This document shows positions 43,271-50,899 of a stretch of DNA of 64,000 nucleotides, one piece after another. Numbering within the stretch: position 1 is the first letter of the stretch; each line of letters opens with the position of its first letter. A model generated the notes under the pieces. That model saw only the letters and a program-made list of their open reading frames with translations. It was not told the DNA's origin and made no database searches. Origin of the DNA: an uncultured Granulosicoccus sp. (GTDB lineage Bacteria; Pseudomonadota; Gammaproteobacteria; Granulosicoccales; Granulosicoccaceae); NCBI GenBank assembly GCA_947492525.1, contig CANLNQ010000003.1:1-64000 (forward strand), written 5' to 3'. The position numbers and the translations under genes are program-made.

Positions 43271-43299
43271 CCATACCAGTTATGAGGTTGGTATGACCA
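43271..43299. promoter_or_regulatory. Candidate GntR/FCD operator between the regulator and rlmG
   Basis: TGGTATGACCA (43289-43299) has the TGGT-N3-ACCA form of FCD-regulator sites. In addition CATACCA (43272-43278) and TGGTATG (43289-43295) are perfect inverted repeats 10 bases apart. It lies 85-113 bases upstream of the GntR gene, suitable for autoregulation. Confidence 0.55.
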
Positions 43300-43449
43300 G
43301 ACCCGGCGGCGCTGATGTCCAGCCGACGCTTGTCCGGGTCATTGTGATCACCGGCAGGGAATTGGGCAGGGAGCCGGGAATACGGTAGGGGTATTCGGGT
43401 AGACTCACGGGGACCGATGGCCGTCCGACAAACAGCCTTTTGACTCCTG

Positions 43450-44604
43450 ATGACTGAAACAGACGGTAACCTCATGAAGAGCGCAATGGGAGACTGGCAG
43501 CTGCAGCGCTGGCCGCCCACCACGGATGCGACCCTGCAGGCATGGGATGCGGCCGATGAACTCCTGCTGGATCATGTGGCCGAGCTCCTGAAACAGCGTG
43601 ATTCGGCGTTTGCCAATGTGCTCCTGCTCAACGATGTTCACGGAGCACTGGCAACGAGTCTGCATCGTCTGTCGCCGGTCAGCTGGTCAGACTCTTCTCT
43701 GGCGCACCGAGCTGCCGAAGAGAATCTGAAGCGCAATGACATTGCATCGCCGCTGCGCAAGCTCGCCTCCGTGCAGACGCCGGATGCACCAGTCGATCTG
43801 GTACTGATCCGGGTGCCCAAGACCAATGCCCTGCTTGAAGACCAGTTGGCACGGTTGAGGCCACAGCTGCATGAGAATACGGTGATCATCGCCGCTGCCA
43901 TGGTCAAGCATCTCCAGAAGTCGGCATTTGCCTGCCTGGAGCGCTATCTGGGCAAGGTAACCACATCGCTTGCGGTCAAGAAGGCGCGCCTGTTGTTCGT
44001 CGCGCTTGATGAGGAGCTGCCCGTGCAGCGCTCGCCGTATCCGAGCGAATTCACCGATTCGGAAACCGGTCTGACTCTGTTCAATCACGCCAATGTCTTT
44101 TCTCGCGCGCATCTGGATCATGGTGCGCGGTTTCTGCTATCGCAGTACAACGATCTGCCCGCGGCGCAGCGCGTGGTTGATCTGGGCTGTGGCAATGGTG
44201 TGCTCGGAATACGACTGCTGCAGATGAGGCCGGATGCGCACGTGCGATTCATCGACGAATCCTATTCAGCGGTCGAATCGGCCCGATGCAATCACGCAAG
44301 ATACTTCGGGGATCAGGCCGTCAATGCTGACTTCCAGGTAGCTGATGGACTGGAGAGCGGCGACTCGGACTCGCTGGATCTGGTGCTGTGCAATCCACCG
44401 TTTCATCAACAGCATGTGCTGGGTGATCAGGTGGCCAGATCGATGTTCGCGCAGAGCAAGCGCTGCTTGCGACAAGGGGGTGAACTGTGCGTGGTTGCCA
44501 ACAGGCATCTGAGCTATCCGCGCATGCTCAAGCACTTGTTCGGAAATTGTCGTACGCTTGCATCGAATCGCAAATTCATGGTTCTCAAGGCCCTCAGGCG
44601 CTGA
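43450..44604 (+). CDS. rlmG: 23S rRNA (guanine-N2) methyltransferase RlmG
   Basis: 384 residues matching E. coli RlmG (G1835 methylation) in both halves. The N-terminal degenerate methyltransferase domain has LQAWDAADELLLDHV, NVLLLNDVHGALATSL and VLIRVPKTNALLEDQL. The C-terminal catalytic domain has FNHANVFSRAHLDHGARF, SAM motif VVDLGCGNGVLGI, VLCNPPFHQQHVL and VVANRHLSYPRMLKHLFGNC. ATG 43450 is given; ATG 43474 is an alternative. Single gene, convergent with the binding-fold protein. Confidence 0.95.
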   Translation: MTETDGNLMKSAMGDWQLQRWPPTTDATLQAWDAADELLLDHVAELLKQRDSAFANVLLLNDVHGALATSLHRLSPVSWSDSSLAHRAAEENLKRNDIASPLRKLASVQTPDAPVDLVLIRVPKTNALLEDQLARLRPQLHENTVIIAAAMVKHLQKSAFACLERYLGKVTTSLAVKKARLLFVALDEELPVQRSPYPSEFTDSETGLTLFNHANVFSRAHLDHGARFLLSQYNDLPAAQRVVDLGCGNGVLGIRLLQMRPDAHVRFIDESYSAVESARCNHARYFGDQAVNADFQVADGLESGDSDSLDLVLCNPPFHQQHVLGDQVARSMFAQSKRCLRQGGELCVVANRHLSYPRMLKHLFGNCRTLASNRKFMVLKALRR

Positions 44605-44665
44605 ACCATCGCGGTTGAGTCCCGCGGCGCGTTTTCAGCGCAAGCGGGGCACAGCTTGTATTGGT

Positions 44666-46360
44666 CTATGCGTGTTGCAAGCGCCACAAGGCGTTGCCGA
44701 TGTAGTCCGACAAGGCCGTGATTTCTGCCTGGCTGCAGAACTCGTCACCGCAGATGTCCAGTACCAGATAGCCCAGATGCGTCTTGCCGATACACAGGGG
44801 TTCAAGCAGAAGCGGCCCTGGAAACGCGGATTGCATGAAGTTGCCGGGAAGCAGCTCTGCGCTGGGAAATCCGTGATCAGCTGCCTCTCCCAGCACAGCC
44901 TTCGGACGTTGATAAAGTACTCTTGCAAATTCGGTGGGCTGTTCACCGGCGTTCTCGTAGACGCAGAGAAAACCGGTTCTGGAACCACAGTGACTACTGA
45001 TTTCGTCCATGGCGGCGATCAATTCCTCGGCACTGGAGACATTCATCAGCCGGGACTGGAATCGGTGGGCGACATCCAGGTGGCGTGCCTGCGCTCCCTT
45101 TGCCCTGTTCTCCGCCTTCCAGACGGTTTCGTGGATCTTGCCAAGAATCACGGCAGCACGAGAGAGGGCATTCGATGACTGTCCTTCACTGCCGTGCCTC
45201 TGCAGGTTGGCAGTGAGCTGCCGGTGCAAGTGTCTCCACCAGTAGGAATCGGCCGGATGAAGGTCCAGAATATCCAGAGCAGAGGCGAGACGTGTGTTGT
45301 ACAAAGGTGTGTCATTGACCAGCATCGAGACGATGTCGTCAATGACATCTTCCACGTTCATGCCGGAAGGGTTCTTCAGATTACCGAGGTTGTGCAGCAG
45401 AGTCGTACGAAATTCTGCCGCATCGAAGGCAGTGGGGCCTGCGTCCAGTGACTCCGTGTCTTCGGCTCGTTCCGTGGAAGCGCGGATGATCAGTCTGGCA
45501 GGCGGTGTCAAGGCCTTGTTGTTGTCGCTGACATAGTCGCCGGATACGATCTGCGAGCGAAGACTGGCCACAACCAGTGCCGACATGCTGTCTTCCGAGC
45601 AGTGCACGGTCGTGATCGGAGGTAGCGAGGCGCTCGATGCCAGCGTATTGTGAAATCCCGAGACGATGACATCCCGGGGAACGTGCATCGCGTGGCTGGC
45701 CAGTGCGTGTATGGCTGCCTGAGCCATTTCATCACTGGCAGCTACAATCGCATCGATCTCACGGGTTTGGCTCAGGAGTGTGTCAACCGCGTTGTAGGTA
45801 TCGCTTGCCTGAAAGTTCCCGTTCAGAAACAGAGCCTCATCAACCGGAATCTGGCGATGAGTCAGTGCGTCACGAAATGCGCGTTCCAGGGTCAGAGAGC
45901 GAGGATTTTCCATCTCGCCGCGAATGAAGACAAAGCGTCTGCGCGCGGGGTCTGTCGTCATGTATTCCATCAATCGACCCATCATGGTGTAGTGATCGAT
46001 ATGGACGCTGGCGATGCGCGGTACGGACGTGCCGTAACAGACCACCGGGCGGTGCGAGAACTGGCGGACAAGGTGCGCCAGTTGCCTGGCATTGGCATGG
46101 CCCCCGATGGAGGCGGTAAGAATCACGAAACCGGCAACCGGGGAATTGCGGACCAACCCGAGGATGGCGTTGCGAACATGCCTTTCGCTCTCGTTCCAGT
46201 CGGCTGATGGCTTCAGTGCGCCACCATTGACGTAGACCAGCCCGAACCCTGCCTTGCTCAGGTGGCGATTGAGGCAGGCCACCATGGGTTTTTGCAGCTC
46301 GGCGTGCTGATCGCCGAGCATGGCAATGAGAGGCCGCTGTTCGAGTGACTCGTCTATCAC
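44666..46360 (-). CDS. Soluble periplasmic-binding-fold (LacI-type) sensor with C-terminal GAF-like domain
   Basis: 564 residues, no HTH, no signal peptide, no membrane span. Residues ~8-290 are a LacI/Peripl_BP_3 ligand domain: PLIAMLGDQHAELQKPM, GFVILTASIG, RRFVFIRGEMENPRSLTLER, IVAASDEMAQAAIHAL and VIVSGFHNT. A helical linker (~310-430) follows, then a GAF-like module (SSAEELIAAMDEISSHCGSR; CIGKTHLGYLVLDICGDEF; ITALSDYIGNALWRLQ). I know similar proteins that end in GGDEF; this one stops after the GAF-like part. It starts 10 bases after the hybrid kinase stop, so the two are an operon and probably signalling partners. Confidence 0.8.
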   Translation of the reverse strand: MIDESLEQRPLIAMLGDQHAELQKPMVACLNRHLSKAGFGLVYVNGGALKPSADWNESERHVRNAILGLVRNSPVAGFVILTASIGGHANARQLAHLVRQFSHRPVVCYGTSVPRIASVHIDHYTMMGRLMEYMTTDPARRRFVFIRGEMENPRSLTLERAFRDALTHRQIPVDEALFLNGNFQASDTYNAVDTLLSQTREIDAIVAASDEMAQAAIHALASHAMHVPRDVIVSGFHNTLASSASLPPITTVHCSEDSMSALVVASLRSQIVSGDYVSDNNKALTPPARLIIRASTERAEDTESLDAGPTAFDAAEFRTTLLHNLGNLKNPSGMNVEDVIDDIVSMLVNDTPLYNTRLASALDILDLHPADSYWWRHLHRQLTANLQRHGSEGQSSNALSRAAVILGKIHETVWKAENRAKGAQARHLDVAHRFQSRLMNVSSAEELIAAMDEISSHCGSRTGFLCVYENAGEQPTEFARVLYQRPKAVLGEAADHGFPSAELLPGNFMQSAFPGPLLLEPLCIGKTHLGYLVLDICGDEFCSQAEITALSDYIGNALWRLQHA

Positions 46361-46370
46361 TTGACTCCTT

Positions 46371-48257
46371 TCAGATTGTGGCCGTCTGGCTCAGTGCCTC
46401 GCGTACCGATTTGAGCAGAGTTTCGCCGCTGAAGGGCTTCTGCAGATGCGGGTGTTGTTGTCGCAGTTTCTCTGCTCGACTGGTACTGCCCGTCACGAAC
46501 AGGGCCGGAATATTCATGCCCAGCGCGTGGATACGGTCGTAGGTCTCGTAGCCGCTCAGTCGAGGCATGATCACGTCGAACAAGCATAGATCAATCCTGC
46601 CCTGATAGGTGCTCGCGATATTGATGGCATGCTGTCCATCGTTGGCTATCAGTACCTGATAACCCGAGGCGGTCAGGAAGGTCTTCGCAAGGTCCCGCAA
46701 CGCGACCTCATCTTCCGTCAGCAGGATGACCTCGCCATTGCCCTTCAGCGCGGGAAAGGCTTTTGAAGGTTCTGTCCCGAGCCGTTCGGCAGACACCGGA
46801 AAGTCGATGTGAATGTGTGTACCTTCGCCCGGTCGGCTGTCTATGGTGATCCCTGCCGCGTGTTTCTTGACGATTCCGTACACGGTGGTCAGGCCCAGCC
46901 CTGTGCCTTCTCCGACCGGTTTGGTGGTGTAGAACGGTTCGAAGGCACGCCTCAAGGTTGCCTTGTCCATGCCACAACCTGTATCGGATACGCTCATTCG
47001 CGTGCAACGCTTGTCAGGCTCTTCCCGCTTCGAGTGCTGCGCTTCATCCAGCGCCAGCGTACAGACGGTGATGACGCCACCCTCGGCCATGGCATCGCGC
47101 GCATTGATGACCAGGTTGAACAGTACTTGCTCGAGCATTCTCTTGTCTGCCTCGACGGGGGCAATCGACAGATCCAGGTCGTGTTTGAGCGTGGTGTCGG
47201 GGCCGAGCAATCGAGACAGCATCGGGCTGACGGACATGATGACCTCATTGAGATCGAGAATCGTGTATTCGGTCTTCTGACCGCGGCTGAACGTCAGGAG
47301 TTGATTGACCAGATCCCCGGCGGCTTCCGCCGCTTCCTCGACACGTTTCAATGATTGCCTGAGCGCCGGCGGGTCGCCGGACTGATTGCCGGCCAGTTCC
47401 ACATAGCCGAGGATGACTTGCAGATGATTGTTGAAGTCGTGAGCAATACCCGAAGAGAGTTGACCCAGCGCTTCCAGCCGCTCTGAGGTCTGTATGCCTT
47501 TCTCCAGTAGCTGTTCATCGGCCAGTCTGATTTTCATGCAGGCGTAGCCCAGGCAGATGATGCTCAAATTGGCCAGATTGCCGTGTACGGGGGAAGCCAG
47601 GTTTCTGTCGAATACCATGACATCGGATGAAAAGAGAATCAGGATACTGTCCGCGCACAGCAGGATGAATCCAGTGAAAACGGCCCAGCGACCCGGATGC
47701 CCGGAACCGGATATCCGGATTGTCGCAGTAACGATCAGGATCACGGCACAGGCTTTCAACCACCAGCTACCCGCGGTCTGGGCAAAATGCTGTGGCGCTT
47801 CGGGACTGTCATCCAGAATCCAGGGCACCGTGGTTGCCAGACAGACCACCAGCAGCGTGCTGCCTGACAGAACAAGAAAACGTCGGGACGGTTGCAAGGA
47901 GTTGAACAACACACTGAGGCAGGCCGTTGCCAGCAGCAGGCGCGATACAGTCAGCAACACGAATTCCAACGGCGGCCAGTAGATTTGCAGGAGAGAGCTG
48001 TGGTCGACATTGTCGAGCAGGTAGGCATTGACCGAGAACAGCGACATTTCAACGACCAGGCAGAGCAGGAAAGCGGCCAGAGGAAAAAGCGTTTCCCTGC
48101 GCAGCGTGCTCTTTCGCTGGGCGATGGCCTCGTGCAGACACAGTCCACCCCACAGAATGCTGCCGATGAAGAAGGGGATCAGAATGCTGTTCAGATTTCC
48201 GGGTTCGCAACAGGCTTTTCTGAATACACTGAGGCTGAAATCAACCGGGTCTACCAT
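46371..48257 (-). CDS. Hybrid sensor histidine kinase with membrane domain and receiver
   Basis: 628 residues. About seven hydrophobic helices in residues ~20-245 form the input domain. HisKA follows with phospho-acceptor His273 in SSGIAHDFNNHLQVILGY. The HATPase domain has NLVINARDAMAEGG (N box), SVSDTGCGM (G1), FEPFYTTKPVGEGTGLGL (F/G2). The receiver has ILLTEDE, Asp561 in LCLFDVIMPRLSGYE, and Lys in HLQKPFSGE. The HDFNN type resembles NtrB/RpfC-like kinases with a C-terminal receiver. No DNA-binding response regulator is nearby. It is co-transcribed with the binding-fold protein downstream. Confidence 0.93.
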   Translation of the reverse strand: MVDPVDFSLSVFRKACCEPGNLNSILIPFFIGSILWGGLCLHEAIAQRKSTLRRETLFPLAAFLLCLVVEMSLFSVNAYLLDNVDHSSLLQIYWPPLEFVLLTVSRLLLATACLSVLFNSLQPSRRFLVLSGSTLLVVCLATTVPWILDDSPEAPQHFAQTAGSWWLKACAVILIVTATIRISGSGHPGRWAVFTGFILLCADSILILFSSDVMVFDRNLASPVHGNLANLSIICLGYACMKIRLADEQLLEKGIQTSERLEALGQLSSGIAHDFNNHLQVILGYVELAGNQSGDPPALRQSLKRVEEAAEAAGDLVNQLLTFSRGQKTEYTILDLNEVIMSVSPMLSRLLGPDTTLKHDLDLSIAPVEADKRMLEQVLFNLVINARDAMAEGGVITVCTLALDEAQHSKREEPDKRCTRMSVSDTGCGMDKATLRRAFEPFYTTKPVGEGTGLGLTTVYGIVKKHAAGITIDSRPGEGTHIHIDFPVSAERLGTEPSKAFPALKGNGEVILLTEDEVALRDLAKTFLTASGYQVLIANDGQHAINIASTYQGRIDLCLFDVIMPRLSGYETYDRIHALGMNIPALFVTGSTSRAEKLRQQHPHLQKPFSGETLLKSVREALSQTATI

Positions 48258-48524
48258 CTGGCTCCCATACTTGAAATGACTGACGCTCGCCCAGTAGAGA
48301 GACGCTGTCGTATCGTGTCAAACTGGCTTGTTGTTCTGGCGAGAGTCTCCTTATACTGACTGAATCAACGTTGTCAGCCGCATTCGGTATCCGTTCTCTT
48401 TGGAATTCTAGCAGCAGAACGGAGTCAGCATGGCAGCACGGCCCTGTCGGAGTGAAGTATGTTGCAATTATTATCGTTGGATGAAACCTGACAGCCCTTT
48501 CACCCAGTAGAGTCGTTTCAAGCC

Positions 48525-49529
48525 ATGACTGATTTGCCCGACCAGATCCGGATTACGGAAGAGGGACCCAGAGAGGGGTTCCAGATCGAGCCCGGACCGA
48601 TCAGCACACAGGACAAGGTACGTCTGATTCAGGCACTGGCGCTGAGCGGGGTGCCTACGGTTCAGGTGTGTTCCTTCGTTTCACCCCGCCGTGTCCCCGG
48701 TTGGGCAGACGCCGATGATGTCGTCAGTCAGTTGTCGTCTGACACAGCGACTCGTTTCACCGCGCTATGGTTCAATCAGCAGGGGATTGACAGAGCTGTG
48801 CGGCATCGCGATAAATTGACCTTGATCGGGACCATTCACACTGTCGCCTCGGAACCCTTCTGCCAGAGCAATCTGCAGCGTAGCCTGGCAGAGAACCGGC
48901 TAGCCATGAATGCGCAGTGTGCCGCTCACCGTGCTGCTGGCATTCGTGTCGAGAAGGTCAGCGTCATGGCAGCCTTCGGCTGCAACTTCGCTGGAGATCT
49001 GACGGTGGATGATGCGCTGAGCGCGGTAGCTGACGGGATGCAGATTGCCGATGACAGTGGTGAGCACATCAGCGAAATTGCCTTGGCAGACACCATGGGC
49101 TGGGCAAATCCGGAGCAGATTCGCCGCGTGGTCAGCGAGGTGCGATCACGTTGGCCGGAACCGGCCATCCGTCTGCATCTTCACGATACTCGTGGTTTGG
49201 GGATCGCCAATGCCTATGCCGGTATGTGCTGCGGCGTCAGCCGATTTGACACCACGGTGGGTGGTCTCGGCGGCTGTCCATTCGCTGTACGAGAAAGCAG
49301 TTCGTCGACTTCAGCAGGGCGGTCCATGCCACCGGGCAATATTGCAAGTGAGGAACTTGTCTTGCTGGCGCATGAAACGGGCGTGGATACGGGAATCGAT
49401 CTGGACGTTCTTGTCGAAGCCGGGCATCTGGCAGAAGCCATCATCGGCCACTCCTTGCCCAGTGCCGTTCTTCGAGGAGGAAGTCTGACCCGGTTCAGAA
49501 AGACGGCATCCGCTCGGAGCGCGTCATGA
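48525..49529 (+). CDS. HMG-CoA lyase-like aldolase with enlarged catalytic loop
   Basis: 334-residue TIM-barrel HMGL-like protein. N-terminal ITEEGPREGFQ replaces the usual GPRDGLQ, with Glu17 at the metal-ligand Asp position. Metal His218 and His220 are in RLHLHDTRGLGIANA. The catalytic loop reads TTVGGLGGCPFA with Cys251. Between this Cys and GNIASEELVLLA there are about 11 extra residues (RESSSSTSAG region, ~256-268) compared with ordinary lyases. The CoA-transferase gene follows after 43 bases. Together they could activate and cleave a branched 3-hydroxy-dicarboxylate such as 3-hydroxy-3-methylglutarate; this is inference. Confidence 0.85.
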   Translation: MTDLPDQIRITEEGPREGFQIEPGPISTQDKVRLIQALALSGVPTVQVCSFVSPRRVPGWADADDVVSQLSSDTATRFTALWFNQQGIDRAVRHRDKLTLIGTIHTVASEPFCQSNLQRSLAENRLAMNAQCAAHRAAGIRVEKVSVMAAFGCNFAGDLTVDDALSAVADGMQIADDSGEHISEIALADTMGWANPEQIRRVVSEVRSRWPEPAIRLHLHDTRGLGIANAYAGMCCGVSRFDTTVGGLGGCPFAVRESSSSTSAGRSMPPGNIASEELVLLAHETGVDTGIDLDVLVEAGHLAEAIIGHSLPSAVLRGGSLTRFRKTASARSAS

Positions 49530-49572
49530 CTCAGTCAGCAGCAAGTCTATCTTGTCTGGCAAGGACATCGTC

Positions 49573-50796
49573 ATGAACACGGATAAGCCGCAGACAACAA
49601 GCGCATTGTCCGGTTTGCGCGTACTGGAATTCAGTCATACCATCATGGGGCCCTGTGCCGGATTGCTGCTGGCAGATCTGGGCGCGGATGTCATCAAGAT
49701 AGAACCTGTACCCGATGGTGACAAGACACGACAGCTACCCGGTTTTGCCTCCGGTTTCTTTGCAACCTTCAATCGCAACAAGCGAAGTCTGGCCATCGAT
49801 CTGAAAAGTGTCGAAGGCCAGGCAGCTGTTCATGCTCTGGTGGGCACGGCAGATATCGTGCTGGACAACTATGGTCCCGGTACCATGGAACGTCTGGGTT
49901 GTGGATGGGAGCAACTGTCGGCCATCAATCCCTCATTGGTCTATCTGTCGCTAAAGGGTTTTCTGAAGGGGCCCTGGCAGGACCGCCCGGCTCTTGATGA
50001 AGTGGTTCAGTTCCAGAGTGGTCTTGCCTACATGACAGGGCCACCGGGCCAACCCCTGCGCGCAGGGGCATCCATTGTCGATATTCTGGGGGCTGTCTTC
50101 GGGGTGACGGGAGTGCTGGCGGCATTGCGTGAGCGGGACCATAGCGGTCAGGGTCAGCGGGTTGGCAGCTCTCTGTTCGAATCAGCTGCCTTCATGATGG
50201 CGTCGCACATTGCGGGAGGTGCAGCAACGGGTGCCGCCGTGCCGCCGATGACAGCTCGCAAGGGGGCATGGGGCGTTTATGACGTCTTTCACGCGCACGA
50301 TGGTGAGCCGCTGTTCATCGGGGTCACCAGCGATCCGCAATGGCTGCGGTTTTGCGAGCAGTTTTCTCTGGATGAGCTGCGTCAGGACCAGCGGCTCGCC
50401 ACCAACCCTCAACGGACTCAGGCCAGGCAGTGGTTGTTGCCCTTGCTCGAGGAGCACCTCGGTCGGTATTCTCATGACGATCTGGTTGCAGGGTGTCAGG
50501 CTGCACAGGTGTCCTGGGCACCGGTTGGCAAGCCTGAAGATCTGCTTGGCAATGAGCAACTGCTGGCGCCGGGCGGCTTGCTGTCCGTGGCGCTGGCCAG
50601 CGCCCGGCAATCCGCAGTCGCGCATACCCTGTTACCGGCCTTGCCACTGGAATTCGGGGAGCAGCGAACGCGTCCGGCATTGTACTCACAGCCTCCCTCA
50701 CTGGGTCAGCACAGTGTGCAGATACTGAGTGAATCCGGAATGAATGCGGCGCACATTGCCGCACTGGTGGAATCGGGCGTGGTGGTCGGAAGCTGA
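49573..50796 (+). CDS. Class III CoA-transferase (CaiB/BaiF family)
   Basis: 407 residues from ATG 49573, which has AAGGA seven bases upstream; an in-frame TTG at 49552 is less likely. Family blocks: LSGLRVLEFSHTIMGPCAG, LGADVIKIEPVPDGD, FNRNKRSLAIDLKS, ADIVLDNYGPGTMERLG, the likely catalytic Asp in ALDEVVQFQSGLAYMTG, and GQGQRVGSSLFESA. These dimers move CoA between carboxylic acids. Paired with the HMGL-like lyase, it may load CoA onto the lyase substrate, as with mammalian SUGCT and HMG. Confidence 0.9.
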   Translation: MNTDKPQTTSALSGLRVLEFSHTIMGPCAGLLLADLGADVIKIEPVPDGDKTRQLPGFASGFFATFNRNKRSLAIDLKSVEGQAAVHALVGTADIVLDNYGPGTMERLGCGWEQLSAINPSLVYLSLKGFLKGPWQDRPALDEVVQFQSGLAYMTGPPGQPLRAGASIVDILGAVFGVTGVLAALRERDHSGQGQRVGSSLFESAAFMMASHIAGGAATGAAVPPMTARKGAWGVYDVFHAHDGEPLFIGVTSDPQWLRFCEQFSLDELRQDQRLATNPQRTQARQWLLPLLEEHLGRYSHDDLVAGCQAAQVSWAPVGKPEDLLGNEQLLAPGGLLSVALASARQSAVAHTLLPALPLEFGEQRTRPALYSQPPSLGQHSVQILSESGMNAAHIAALVESGVVVGS

Positions 50797-50899
50797 AAGC
50801 GCTGAACCGGATAGCTCCCGGCACCGTCAGCTCAGCGAGCGCTGGCTGAACGCATCAGTGTTCAGTCGCGCTCGGCGAGCCTGCTCTCAGCCGCCGTGC

